NCBI GenBank assembly: GCA_041743085.1 | Contig: JBGTNL010000108.1 | Location: forward strand, 133,959 to 197,958 | Length of the DNA: 64,000 bases | From: JAFMPW01 sp041743085 | GTDB lineage: Bacteria > Bacteroidota > Bacteroidia > Flavobacteriales > Flavobacteriaceae | Direction of reading: 5' to 3' | Part shown: positions 26,567-35,293 of the stretch, piece by piece | Position numbering within the stretch: position 1 is the first letter of the stretch | How the letters are laid out: each line of letters begins with the position of its first letter | Translations under genes and position numbers: made by a program | Notes under the pieces: generated by a model | The model's database searches: none | Told to the model about the DNA's origin: nothing | What the model saw: only the letters and a program-made list of their open reading frames with translations

Positions 26567-26763
26567 GATCAGTCGCAAAATTACAATAAAAAACTTCTTG
26601 AGAGGGACCAATTGCTATCTGGAATAATACTCCTGATTATACTAAGATGCCGGTAATTGCGTTGATATTCAGGTAGGTCGGACTGTGCGAATGATGGAGC
26701 GGCTTTGTTTCCTTGTCCTTCTGTAAACTACGGACCCGATCGCCTAAAAGAAAAACCGATGAA

Positions 26764-28125
26764 ATGAGAAACCTGAGATTGAGTATTCCGAAGATCTTGA
26801 TGGTAGTGGTTTTGCTGTTTTTCTGCAAGATCGATAGCGGCTATTCCAATACTAAATTTTCCCTAAAGAACATGAGTGACATTTCCCATGTAGAAGCATC
26901 TCCCATGTTGGCCCCCATAATGTTACGCCCCAATGTGGGAACGGAAAAAGGACTTATCAGCATCCAGAGCAATAGTTTTAATGCCAAAAAGCGCAGCAGT
27001 TTTACTATTGACGGAATCACCCAACAATTAGATAGGGGCCTCACTATAATCCATTTTATAACTTCAGGAAAATACGAGTATAAATCCTTCGACACCCATG
27101 GAAGCGGGGAGGAGGCCGCTAAGTTCATCAACTGCCTGAAAGTGTTGGAAAAGAACAATGCCACCTATGTAATTTTGGCCCATGATTCCGCCTCCAAGAG
27201 TTTGGCCGGTTTCTCTGACCAACTCACCGAATTGGGCTTTATGGTTTTAGGCAAGCTTAAAAGCAGGCAAGCCTATATGATGCATAATTTTAGGGGTTTT
27301 ATTGATGAGCGCTTTAACGACCTTTCTGTAAAGGCGGAATTACACTTACCTCTTAAAATTGCTAAGACAGACATCCTGTTCCCCAAACAAAAATATGAAT
27401 TCACGCCAAGTGCGGACCGTTATATCGCCCACGCCGGCGGAGAAGTTAATGGTGTGAAATCCACAAATACCAAAGAGGCTTTGGACCAGAATTATGAGAA
27501 GGGATTCCGGCTGTTTGAATTGGATATAATAGAGACAAGCGACGGAAAATTTGTAGCGGCTCATGACTGGAATATGTGGTCCAGGTTTACGGATTATGAG
27601 GGCGACCTACCGGTAAGCCGCTCAGAATTTATGAAACATAAGATCTATGGAAAGTACACTACCCTGGATATGCAGGGTATCAATAAATGGTTCGCTGCAC
27701 ATCCCGAAGCAATCCTGATCACTGATAAAGTAAATGATCCGGTTAAATTCGCCAATATGTTCATCGATAGGAAAAGGCTGATCATGGAACTCTTCAGCCC
27801 AATGGCGATCGAAGAAGCAGTGACAAATAATATTACCGCAATGATCTCCCAGAAACCCTTTAACCAAATACCGGGAGATAAGCTGGCCTATTTAAAGGCA
27901 AATAACATTCGGTATGTTGCCGTATCCCGTAGAATTATTACCAAAAGTGGCAGCCTTCTTAAACAACTACAAACTGAGGGGATTAAAGTCTATGTCTATC
28001 ATGTAAATTTCGATCCGGGGAAAGATGAAAGATATGTGCAGGAGAATGAGATTGGCCTGGTTTATGGCATGTACGCCGATAAATGGGTTTTTGATCAGGA
28101 GGACATGGAGCAGAATTCGCGTTAA
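26764..28125 (+). CDS. Secreted ILEI/PANDER-domain and glycerophosphodiesterase-like fusion protein
   Basis: A 453-residue exported protein with a signal peptide at residues 1-28. Residues about 65-185 match the ILEI/PANDER (FAM3) domain: a GLTIIHFITSGKYEYKSFDT strand pair, EEAAKFINCL, YVILAHDSASKSL, and ELGF. Residues about 219-453 form a divergent GDPD-type barrel: YIAHAGGEVNGVKSTNTKEAL, RLFELDIIETSDGKFVAAHDW, and YVYHVN near the end. The usual AHRG is AHAG and PENT is STNT, so catalysis by the standard mechanism is in doubt, although the ExD and HD metal ligands remain. I chose ATG 26764 because it begins a clean signal peptide. It is divergent from the DUF6909 gene. Confidence 0.8.
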   Translation: MRNLRLSIPKILMVVVLLFFCKIDSGYSNTKFSLKNMSDISHVEASPMLAPIMLRPNVGTEKGLISIQSNSFNAKKRSSFTIDGITQQLDRGLTIIHFITSGKYEYKSFDTHGSGEEAAKFINCLKVLEKNNATYVILAHDSASKSLAGFSDQLTELGFMVLGKLKSRQAYMMHNFRGFIDERFNDLSVKAELHLPLKIAKTDILFPKQKYEFTPSADRYIAHAGGEVNGVKSTNTKEALDQNYEKGFRLFELDIIETSDGKFVAAHDWNMWSRFTDYEGDLPVSRSEFMKHKIYGKYTTLDMQGINKWFAAHPEAILITDKVNDPVKFANMFIDRKRLIMELFSPMAIEEAVTNNITAMISQKPFNQIPGDKLAYLKANNIRYVAVSRRIITKSGSLLKQLQTEGIKVYVYHVNFDPGKDERYVQENEIGLVYGMYADKWVFDQEDMEQNSR

Positions 28126-28146
28126 ATTATACCTAGCACATTGCGA

Positions 28147-29643
28147 TCATACCTTTTGTGCTGCCAGCACATCTGCTACGGATCTGTCGTTGGCCAGCCG
28201 TTGTACCTTGTTCTGGCCGCCCAATTTTCCTATCGATTTCATGTAGGCGGTAAAGCCCCCCTTCCGAATACAGCTGACTTTTAATGGCTGCAGCACTTTG
28301 CCTCCAATTAAGTCGAAATAATAGGTGTTCTGTCGTTGGAGCGAAGCGTCCAGAACGGCTTTAAAAGTTTCCATATCTGCCGGTAATTTTTCAAATTCTA
28401 TAAACCACTCGTGATAAGGCAGTTCCTTTGTCGCGGGCGTAATTTGCGGTGCTACGGTAAATTCGTTGACCCTGGCATCTGTCAACGCTATGGCCTCTTG
28501 TATGGCAATTTCCACTTCCTTCGCGATGACATGTTCCCCAAAGGCGGATATAAAGTGTTTTATCCTTCCTGAAACGATTATCCGATGTGGGCTTAAGGAA
28601 ATGAACTGAATGGTATCTCCCAGATTATATGCCCACAATCCGGCGTTGGTAGAGATGATCATCACATAGTTTACCCCTACGGCTACATCTTTCAGGACGA
28701 TGCGGGTCGGTGGTTCCTCAAAAAACTTGTCAGCTTCTACAAATTCATAGAAAATTCCGGAATTTAGCAAAAGCAGCATTCCTTTTTCCTCTTGGGAATC
28801 CTGGTAGGCAAAGAATCCTTCGCTGGCCGGAAACAGTTCAATACTATCCACTTTTCGGCCAATCATATTTTCAAATTTTGCGCGATAGGGTTCGTAATTC
28901 ACTCCGCCATAAATAAAGAGTTGAAAGTTCCGGAAAAGCCCACCTACCTTTTTGCCTGTCTGCTGCGTAAGTTTTTCAAAATACATTTGTACCCATGAAG
29001 GGATACCGGCGATCACAGTCATATTTTCATTTACAGTTTCCTGCACAATCCTATTTACCTTTGTTTCCCAATCATCAATGCAGTTCGTTTCCCAGCTTGG
29101 CAGTCTGTTCTTTTGGAGATAACCAGGAACGTAGTGCGCCGATATGCCCGAAAGTCGGCCCAGTTTTATGCCGTTCTTTTCCTCTAAAACGGGGCTTCCC
29201 TGCAGGAATATCCATCGGCCGTCGACAAAATCTGAGTTGCCGGTCTCATGAATATAGCTGAGAATGGCATTTCTTGATGCCGCTACCTGACATTTGATCG
29301 CTTCCGGGGTAATCGGAATATACTTGGCCCCCGAAGTGGTTCCGGAGGTTTTCGCAAAATAAGCGGGCTTTCCCGGCCATAAAATATTTTCTTTGCCGTC
29401 CACTACTTCGACAATATACTTTTTCAGCTCCTCATAATCCCTTATCGGCACGTTTTTTACAAAATCCGAATGATCCGATATCCCATGAAAACCATGATCT
29501 TTGCCAAAAACCGTGTTTTCCGCAGTGGAGAGCAATTCTTTAAAAACCTTATCCTGGGTTCCCAGGGGGTTTCTAACCCATTTTGAAGTTTTTCTGGCGG
29601 TAATTTCCGCAAATAGTTTAGCAGCGAGCGACTTTAGGGACAT
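28147..29643 (-). CDS. GH3 family acyl-acid amido synthetase-like protein
   Basis: A 498-residue member of the ANL superfamily related to plant GH3 enzymes, which adenylate a carboxylic acid and join it to an amino acid. FAKTSGTTSGAKYIPIT near residue 95 is the ATP-binding loop. SEGFFAYQ near 280 and SGRIKHFISAFGEHV near 365 are further GH3 signatures. Bacterial members are common in Bacteroidota and have no settled role. It starts 5 bp after the M23 peptidase gene, so both are co-transcribed. It converges with the ILEI-GDPD gene. Confidence 0.85.
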   Translation of the reverse strand: MSLKSLAAKLFAEITARKTSKWVRNPLGTQDKVFKELLSTAENTVFGKDHGFHGISDHSDFVKNVPIRDYEELKKYIVEVVDGKENILWPGKPAYFAKTSGTTSGAKYIPITPEAIKCQVAASRNAILSYIHETGNSDFVDGRWIFLQGSPVLEEKNGIKLGRLSGISAHYVPGYLQKNRLPSWETNCIDDWETKVNRIVQETVNENMTVIAGIPSWVQMYFEKLTQQTGKKVGGLFRNFQLFIYGGVNYEPYRAKFENMIGRKVDSIELFPASEGFFAYQDSQEEKGMLLLLNSGIFYEFVEADKFFEEPPTRIVLKDVAVGVNYVMIISTNAGLWAYNLGDTIQFISLSPHRIIVSGRIKHFISAFGEHVIAKEVEIAIQEAIALTDARVNEFTVAPQITPATKELPYHEWFIEFEKLPADMETFKAVLDASLQRQNTYYFDLIGGKVLQPLKVSCIRKGGFTAYMKSIGKLGGQNKVQRLANDRSVADVLAAQKV

Positions 29644-29648
29644 AGCGC

Positions 29649-30518
29649 TTATTTAAAATCGATATAATCCAAAGGATTTACGGGGATGCCGTCTGTCCAT
29701 AATTCAAAATGCAAATGAGGTCCTGTGGTAAGCTCTCCGGTATTCCCCACGGAGGCAATTACTTCACCGGCCCTTACGATATCGCCCTGGCTTTTGTTTA
29801 GCGACCCGTTATGTTTATATGCCGAAAGAAGGCCGTCCTTATGTTCAAGGATGATTACATACCCGGTATCCGCGGTCCATTCCGAAAAAATAACGGTACC
29901 ATTAGCCACAGCTTTAATAGGGGTGTCTAGCGGAGCAACTACATCAACGGCATAATGCTTTTTCTCCGGGTTGTATTCCTGGGATAATGTGCCGCTTACT
30001 GGTGAAAACAATACCAGGCTGCTGCTCCCCCTATCGCCCTCAAAAAGATTGTATTTATCCTCCAGGGCAACAGAGGCCCTGAGCAGTGAATCTTCCCTTA
30101 TCGGCGTGAGATCTACCGTTGACGGATCTATCTTAAATTGTTCAAAAAGAGAATCCCTATTGATCTCACTGTTTTCAATATCACCTCTCAAAACCTTACG
30201 GATATTATCCAAATACCTATTGGTATAGTTAAGGGTGGTCACCAGGGAATCCGTTTTGTAAGTCAATTCCGTTGCTTGTCGTTTTAATCTTGTTGAGGAG
30301 TAGCCCGGAATATATTCCCGGAGCGGGGTAAATGCTATCAAAAGGGTCGTTAAGCCGATTAATCCTATAATAAAAAGGGTGCCGGTAACGAAAACGTTGA
30401 GCCTGCTCAACTTAAAGGATATTTTTTCTTCAAAAGTGCTCTCATTAAGTATTACAAGTCGATACTTATGCAGAAGTTTTCTTCTGATTTCCTTCCCTTT
30501 TTTCACTTTCCTGCCCAT
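29649..30518 (-). CDS. M23 family metallopeptidase, membrane-anchored
   Basis: A 289-residue peptidoglycan endopeptidase-type protein. A basic N-terminus is followed by one membrane segment at about residues 43-65, a coiled region near 80-120, then the M23 domain. Zinc ligands are visible in HYAVDVVAPLDTP (HxxxD) and GPHLHFELWTDG (HxH). It should sit on the periplasmic face and cut cross-links. I chose ATG 30518; an in-frame TTG three codons upstream lies within the -7 promoter motif. The peptidase and the GH3 gene form a two-gene unit, divergent from tatA. Confidence 0.88.
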   Translation of the reverse strand: MGRKVKKGKEIRRKLLHKYRLVILNESTFEEKISFKLSRLNVFVTGTLFIIGLIGLTTLLIAFTPLREYIPGYSSTRLKRQATELTYKTDSLVTTLNYTNRYLDNIRKVLRGDIENSEINRDSLFEQFKIDPSTVDLTPIREDSLLRASVALEDKYNLFEGDRGSSSLVLFSPVSGTLSQEYNPEKKHYAVDVVAPLDTPIKAVANGTVIFSEWTADTGYVIILEHKDGLLSAYKHNGSLNKSQGDIVRAGEVIASVGNTGELTTGPHLHFELWTDGIPVNPLDYIDFK

Positions 30519-30524
30519 ACCAAA

Positions 30525-30532
30525 CAAAGATA
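30525..30532 (-). promoter_or_regulatory. -7 element of the M23/GH3 operon
   Basis: Minus-strand TATCTTTG, an exact TAnnTTTG match. Transcription would begin at about 30519, nearly at the ATG, so the mRNA may be close to leaderless. No clear -33 element was found. Confidence 0.4.
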
Positions 30533-30688
30533 AGGTTCGTATTTAAAAATGCCTGAAATCCCAAATAAATTTGCCGCCAGCCGAAAGCATAAGCGGATCT
30601 CACTTACTTCTAAAATACAAATTACGTGCTTTACAATTAAAAATATATCTTACCGTTACTATTAACAGTATTCTAATTACTTTTTTAG

Positions 30689-30696
30689 TACATTTG
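30689..30696 (+). promoter_or_regulatory. -7 element upstream of tatA
   Basis: TACATTTG, an exact match to TAnnTTTG, lies 22 bp before the tatA ATG. It gives a short leader. A -33 TTTG at the expected place is not evident. Confidence 0.45.
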
Positions 30697-30718
30697 TTAT
30701 CCATTAAAATTTATTGTT

Positions 30719-30904
30719 ATGGTATCATTAGTAACCTTTTTAGTCATCGGACCGTGGCAAATTGCGATAATTGTCATGGTTGTTCTTCTGTTATTCGGAG
30801 GAAAAAAAATTCCGGAATTAATGAGAGGTCTTGGCAGCGGTATTAAAGAATTCAAAGATGCCTCCAAGGAAGATGAGAAACTGGAAGAGAAAAAAGAACA
30901 GTAA
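30719..30904 (+). CDS. tatA: TatA/TatE twin-arginine translocase subunit
   Basis: A 61-residue protein with a short N-terminal membrane helix, then the hinge LLFGGKKIPELMRGLGSGIKEF, the TatA signature with its conserved Phe-Gly and amphipathic helix, and a charged lysine/glutamate tail. TatA oligomers form the pore that carries folded proteins across the inner membrane. The gene stands alone and is followed by a strong terminator; no tatB or tatC is in the window. The size is typical of Bacteroidota TatA. Confidence 0.93.
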   Translation: MVSLVTFLVIGPWQIAIIVMVVLLLFGGKKIPELMRGLGSGIKEFKDASKEDEKLEEKKEQ

Positions 30905-30925
30905 CAACCACCTATTGCATTATAT

Positions 30926-30951
30926 AAAGCACCTTTTCAGGTGCTTTTTTT
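30926..30951 (+). terminator. Rho-independent terminator after tatA
   Basis: A perfect 9-bp stem (AAAGCACCT / AGGTGCTTT) with a TTTC loop, followed by a T run. It begins 22 bp after the tatA stop codon. Confidence 0.85.
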
Positions 30952-31602
30952 GTCCTTAATTTTCAGATTGACCATCCCTCTCCATATATATTGCGATTGG
31001 TGTTATTATAATTCCTGTTAAAAGATGTTTTGACTCAAGGGCAACTCTAAAAACCCGCCTTTGGTTGCTAACAGAGTTGTTAGAGATGCCCTAAACTCAA
31101 AATAAATCCCGACAAGCTTTCTTTTCAAAGATATGGGTCGCAGTTGATGGTAAGATTAGCAGGGGTTTACTACATATTTTATGACTTTCACAACAAAAGT
31201 TAAGGATTGCTCCCCTCAAACACTACATTTAGGACTGATTCCAGCAGTACGCTGAGGGAATGTAAGCCAAGATAGCGGTACTCAACAAATGTTCCAAGGG
31301 AATGGGAGCTCTCCTAAAAATGCCAGAACTGTATTTTTCAGTGCACGCTCCCTGATCTAAATGCCGATTAAATTGTCGAATTTTTTATTATACGAAACTG
31401 TGATTCCATGCGTTAACAATAAATGGGACAACTCTTTAAGGGTCTTAAGAGGCTCTCAAAAATCACGCAGAAACACTATCGCCTTCGCCTGTAATGGCTA
31501 TGCCAATGAACTAAACAATTACAACCCGGAAACCCGCTAAATTTTTATAAGATTTCAATGGATAATACAAGATGCCAACCTCAAACCCCCAAGATTTTTC
31601 TA
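30952..31602. other. Intergenic region between tatA terminator and the OmpA-family gene
   Basis: About 650 bp with no gene I can support. It holds the 53-bp inverted-repeat element at 31039-31091 and otherwise sequence without recognisable structure. An in-frame ATG at 31558 precedes the chosen OmpA start but would add 15 residues before the signal peptide. Confidence 0.5.
31039..31091. repeat. 53-bp MITE-like element with GGGCAnCTCTAA ends
   Basis: It starts GGGCAACTCTAA and ends TTAGAGATGCCC, 12-bp terminal inverted repeats with one mismatch. Read on the opposite strand, its first 24 bases match the left end of the 167-bp element at 34336-34502 at about 21 of 24 positions, and its other end (GGGTTTTTAGAG) also matches. 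It looks like a more deleted relative of that element. Confidence 0.65.
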
Positions 31603-34125
31603 ATGAAGCCTGCCATGAAAAAAATTACCGCCACCTGCATTTTCCTAGTAACCGTTGGGGTCTTCTCCCAAGGTATTCAGGATAATCCGAATACCTTGGT
31701 CACCAATCAATATGCTTCAGCATTTGAGACCCCCAGCCAAAGAACTGAAAGCACGGGCCGTGATGAGATAATGGCCCATGAGGAGTTCCTAAAAGCCGCA
31801 AAATACAATGGGATCGCAACCAGGAAAATCAGTGGTCTGAGAGGTGTAAATAATGACTTTTATCTGGTTACAGGAGTTTACGGCAAAGAAAAAAATGCCA
31901 GGAAACATATCAAAAAATTAAGACGTAATGATCTGGATGCGGCCTACATTACCCATCACGATACCGATCTGAGATATGTTTATCTGGAGCATCATACCAA
32001 CGGGATGGAGGCGATAGACGCAACAAGTATCCTGAAAAGCACCAACTTTGACGGCGATATCTGGATCATGGAAGTATCTGGCAGCACCCCTTCACTTCAG
32101 CCTGAGAAGGGGAGTACGGCTTTTGTTGGTCCCCCAAAGAAAGCTTCAGGATCCGTTGAGAATGAACGGGGCTCTGACAATAGTAATGAGGGTTCAAAAA
32201 CAGCCGTTTTTAAGGAAACCCCTGATATGGGCAAATTGGTGCAAAAAGCGGATCTCTACTTTGATAAAATGTGGTATGCGGAGGCAGCAGAACTATATGA
32301 GTTAGCCCTGGAAAAGGGAGAAACAAACTATTCCTATGAGATCATCCAGAAAGCGGGCGATGCGCATTATTTTAACACAAACATGGGAAAAGCCTACCAG
32401 TGGTACGATCTTTTGTATTCGCGGTACGCAGAAGAAATGTCTGCTGACAATCTTTTTAAATATGCACATAGTTTAAAAGGAACCGGTAAATCCGGACGAG
32501 CAAAACGATTGATGCGTCTGTACAATAAGAAATTAGGAAGCGAAGAGCTGGCCGGGATTGACGACAACGAATCCACTCCTAATGAGATTGTTTTGGATAA
32601 TATCATGGACCTGGAGCAAAACGTCGAAATTAAGAATTTAGCCATCAACACCGTGTACTCGGATTTTTCCCCAATGTTCCATGACGGGGACAAAGTAGTT
32701 TTTGCTTCGGCAATGGATTCTTCCTTTTTTAATACCAGAAGGTATAAATGGAACAACCAGCCTTATCTCGATCTGTACGTGGCGAAGATCAACGAAGAAT
32801 CCGATGAGGTTAGAAATGCCCTAAAATTTTCGAAAGAGATCAATTCAAAATATCACGAGGCCTCAGTTACTTTTTCACCGGACAATACCACCATGTATTT
32901 CACTAGAAATAACTATGGAAAGAAATTAAGGCGTGATAAAAATGGAATTAATCACCTGAAGATATACACGTCCAAAAAGATAGACAGGGAGTGGACCGAA
33001 GCTAGTGAAGTATCCTTTAACAGCGACAGTTACTCCACCGGGCACCCTGCACTGAGCCCGGACGGAAAACAGCTCTATTTTGTTTCCGACATGCCAGGCA
33101 GCCTGGGACAAACTGATATTTTCGTCGCGGATGTCCTGGAGAAAGGACAATTTTCCGAACCCAGAAATCTCGGGCCGGAAATAAACACGAAACAACGCGA
33201 AATGTTTCCCTATATAAATAAAAAGAAATTATATTTTTCCTCCGATGGGCATATAGGCCTGGGTGGATTAGATATATATGAAGTGGCATTTGATGACGAT
33301 GAAAGCTTCCTGGAAGTCAGAAACCTGGGGAAACCGGTTAACAGCAATGTGGATGACTTCTCTTACATAGTGAATGAAGAAACCCAAAAAGGTTTCTTTG
33401 CTTCCAACAGAAAAGGAGGGAAAGGCGATGATGATATTTATTCCTTCAAGCGCCTCATCCCGGAGGAAGTGGTCGAAAATGCCATTGCGGGGGTAGTCAC
33501 CGAACTAGTGACCGGTGACACCATGCCGGAGGCGCTTGTGGTACTGCTTGATGAAAATAACCGAAAACTCAAGGAAGCGGTTACCGGAGCTGACGGAAGT
33601 TTTGTTTTCAAAGACCTGGACAGCACCACAAAATATACCATAAAAACGGTTAAAGGCGAATATTTTGCAGACGAGAAGATCGTGGAAACGAAGAAGAACG
33701 AGGTGGTAACAGCGGACGTCTCTATGAAGAAACTTAAGGAGTTGATTGCCGTGGAAGACGGTATTAAAAAACTTAAAACCGACATGATCTATTTCGATTT
33801 CGATAGGTCTTATATAAGAAACGACGCTTCCCGGGAACTCAACAAGTTGGTAGAAGTGATGACTAAATACCAGGATATGGTCATCAAGATTGAATCCCAT
33901 ACAGACTCCAGGGGAAATAATGTATACAATAAATATCTTTCCGATAAAAGAGCAAAATCAACACGGGACTACCTGATCTCACAGGGTATTTCCCCGGACC
34001 GGATAGAAAGCGCCATTGGTTACGGAGAAGAGCGATTGTTGAATGAGTGTAGTGGCAGTGTCCGATGCAATAGTGAAAAACATCAGCTTAACAGACGTTC
34101 AGAATTCATCATTGTAAAGATGTAG
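31603..34125 (+). CDS. OmpA family protein with SPOR-like, TPR, PD40 and carboxypeptidase-regulatory domains
   Basis: An 840-residue envelope protein with a signal peptide (MKKITATCIFLVTVGVFSQG after four extra residues; ATG 31615 is an alternative start). Order of domains: SPOR-like module at about 80-158 (FYLVTGVYGKEKNARKHIKK, YVYLEHH, DIWIMEV), TPR-like helices near 205-310, PD40/WD40-like beta-propeller repeats near 350-620 (HPALSPDGKQLYFVSD, MYFTRN), a carboxypeptidase-regulatory Ig-like domain near 630-705, and a C-terminal OmpA peptidoglycan-binding domain with YFDFDRSYIR and ESHTDSRGNNVYNKYLSDKR. Proteins with this propeller-OmpA layout accompany PorP/SprF proteins in Bacteroidota. 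The SPOR-like module is shared with the PorP/SprF protein at 57875. Confidence 0.88.
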   Translation: MKPAMKKITATCIFLVTVGVFSQGIQDNPNTLVTNQYASAFETPSQRTESTGRDEIMAHEEFLKAAKYNGIATRKISGLRGVNNDFYLVTGVYGKEKNARKHIKKLRRNDLDAAYITHHDTDLRYVYLEHHTNGMEAIDATSILKSTNFDGDIWIMEVSGSTPSLQPEKGSTAFVGPPKKASGSVENERGSDNSNEGSKTAVFKETPDMGKLVQKADLYFDKMWYAEAAELYELALEKGETNYSYEIIQKAGDAHYFNTNMGKAYQWYDLLYSRYAEEMSADNLFKYAHSLKGTGKSGRAKRLMRLYNKKLGSEELAGIDDNESTPNEIVLDNIMDLEQNVEIKNLAINTVYSDFSPMFHDGDKVVFASAMDSSFFNTRRYKWNNQPYLDLYVAKINEESDEVRNALKFSKEINSKYHEASVTFSPDNTTMYFTRNNYGKKLRRDKNGINHLKIYTSKKIDREWTEASEVSFNSDSYSTGHPALSPDGKQLYFVSDMPGSLGQTDIFVADVLEKGQFSEPRNLGPEINTKQREMFPYINKKKLYFSSDGHIGLGGLDIYEVAFDDDESFLEVRNLGKPVNSNVDDFSYIVNEETQKGFFASNRKGGKGDDDIYSFKRLIPEEVVENAIAGVVTELVTGDTMPEALVVLLDENNRKLKEAVTGADGSFVFKDLDSTTKYTIKTVKGEYFADEKIVETKKNEVVTADVSMKKLKELIAVEDGIKKLKTDMIYFDFDRSYIRNDASRELNKLVEVMTKYQDMVIKIESHTDSRGNNVYNKYLSDKRAKSTRDYLISQGISPDRIESAIGYGEERLLNECSGSVRCNSEKHQLNRRSEFIIVKM

Positions 34126-34160
34126 GTATCCCGTTACTTAAAAATCATATCTCAGGTTAA

Positions 34161-34191
34161 AACCGCTCCCTCTGTGGGTAGCGGTTTTTTT
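34161..34191 (+). terminator. Rho-independent terminator after the OmpA-family gene
   Basis: AACCGCT and AGCGGTT form a 7-bp stem around a CCCTCTGTGGGT loop that can pair further, followed by a T run. It begins 35 bp after the stop codon. Confidence 0.8.
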
Positions 34192-34328
34192 ATGAGGCTT
34201 TTAGAAATCTTGGCCATGCGATTGTAAGAAACTATTTTAAGATCTTTTCCTGGTTTTGCTTTGTAAGTTTCATCATTGTGCTTTATGCATTTTTATTCAG
34301 GATAGCCACTGGTTTTTCTTTTGATTAA
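34191..34328 (+). pseudogene. 5'-truncated DUF6747-like small membrane protein gene
   Basis: From base 34191 the frame reads YEAFRNLGHAIVRNYFKIFS, then WFCF, a hydrophobic helix, and FRIATGFSFD with stop at 34326-34328. This aligns residue for residue with the second copy at 35099-35265. The N-terminal dozen residues and the start codon are missing: the sequence joins straight onto the T run of the OmpA-gene terminator. It is best read as a truncated paralogue. The family name is from memory of flavobacterial annotations. Confidence 0.65.
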
Positions 34329-34335
34329 GCCTTTA

Positions 34336-34502
34336 GGGCACCTCTAATAACTCTGTTTGGAATAATAACGCAGGAATTTTTTTCGGGTACAAGGCATCAA
34401 AAGCGGCGTTTAGTCCCGATAGCTATCGGGAAGTATCTTGGTAACGAAGTAGCCGGGGAAAAGAACAAGTTAGCTGCCAGAGTAGGGTTTTTAGAGATGC
34501 CC
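34336..34502. repeat. 167-bp MITE-like element with GGGCAnCTCTAA ends
   Basis: It opens GGGCACCTCTAA and closes TTAGAGATGCCC. Inside lies a perfect 16-bp palindrome CCCGATAGCTATCGGG at 34415-34430. There is no coding frame of note. It sits 7 bp after the truncated DUF6747 copy and shares both ends with the shorter element at 31039. It is probably the remnant of an insertion sequence; the parent family is not identified. Confidence 0.65.
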
Positions 34503-34875
34503 TTTAATTCTGACAGACATTTAAGGTGCCCTTATGAGGCTGTATTAATTGATTGCAGCCATGCTTGAGATATTTTCGGCAAGATATACCCTGCTTTTAA
34601 TAGGAAGCCTTCCAAGCTTGTAAATACTTCTGCCGAGATTAAGTTGCTCCCGGTCTTACCTCTTACCGATCAGAAATTCACCCTTATGGATCATTGTCGA
34701 CAAGGACATGTGTCTATTACCCCTTCTATTTGCTAGTTATCCGATATACGATACTATTTATATTATAGAAAAATTATACTTCAATTATCGTTCGCCCCCA
34801 TTTTACAGCGTTTCAGCCAATTTCTCAGGACTTCGCACATAATAGTTTGATCTTTGATCTATAATTAATCACTAA
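34503..34875. other. Intergenic, no gene seen
   Basis: About 370 bp of sequence between two repeat elements. I see no open frame with coding character, no RNA gene and no clear promoter. Confidence 0.4.
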
Positions 34876-35074
34876 TGTCCGGTTAAAGACGTAAGACCGC
34901 TGCGCTACAGGACATAAGACGTAAGACCTGATCGTGACCAACCCAAATCATGTAGTTGATTTCAGCTGCCAAAGGTACATCCATACTTGTTGGCAATGTA
35001 TGAATAGCAAGCCCTTGGTTAACAAATATAATGGGAACGCCCAATATACTTGCAGTTTTGGCATTACCGGACAA
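34876..35074. repeat. ~199-bp non-coding repeat, copy 1 (pairs with 50903-51101)
   Basis: The left end is TGTCCGGTTAA and the right end TTACCGGACA, a short imperfect terminal inverted repeat. The interior has two direct copies of GACGTAAGACC. It aligns over its length with the second copy 16 kb away at roughly 85-90% by eye. It stops 24 bp before the start codon of the DUF6747 copy. An open frame on the minus strand exists in both copies, but differences between them are mostly amino acid changing, so I treat the element as non-coding. Confidence 0.7.
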
Positions 35075-35098
35075 CAACAATAATTAATTTGAAGTTAT

Positions 35099-35265
35099 AT
35101 GGGAAAATTATTACCTGTAAGGGAAATTTATCTAGAAGCGTTCAGAAACTGGGGGGTATGCTCCTTAAGAAGTATTTTAAGGCTTTTTCCTGGTTTTGTT
35201 TCACATTATTGCTCATTACCATGTACGCCTTTGTCTATAGGCTCGCTACGGGCTTTACCTTCTAG
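35099..35265 (+). pseudogene. DUF6747-like small membrane protein gene with a frameshift in a G run
   Basis: ATG at 35099 starts MGKLLPVREIYLEAFRNWG. The frame then breaks at a run of six G at 35151-35156. In the +1 frame it continues GGMLLKKYFKAFSWFCFTLL and ends YRLATGFTF with a stop at 35263-35265. Seven G would restore one 56-residue protein with a single C-terminal membrane helix. It parallels the truncated copy at 34191-34328. The break could be a real mutation, phase variation in the homopolymer, or a sequencing error. Confidence 0.65.
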
Positions 35266-35293
35266 TGATATAGTTTGGGAAGTTCTTATCGGG

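Noticed and set aside
31288..31359. Short frame starting MFQGNGSSPKN in the spacer before the OmpA gene
   Set aside because: Only about 23 codons, no signal, membrane or family feature, and no promoter.
34883..35080. A minus-strand frame of 65 codons, with a matching 64-codon frame at 50910-51104, as a conserved small protein
   Set aside because: Of the differences between the two copies most change the amino acid, so there is no sign of selection on the protein; the unit is better explained as a non-coding repeat.
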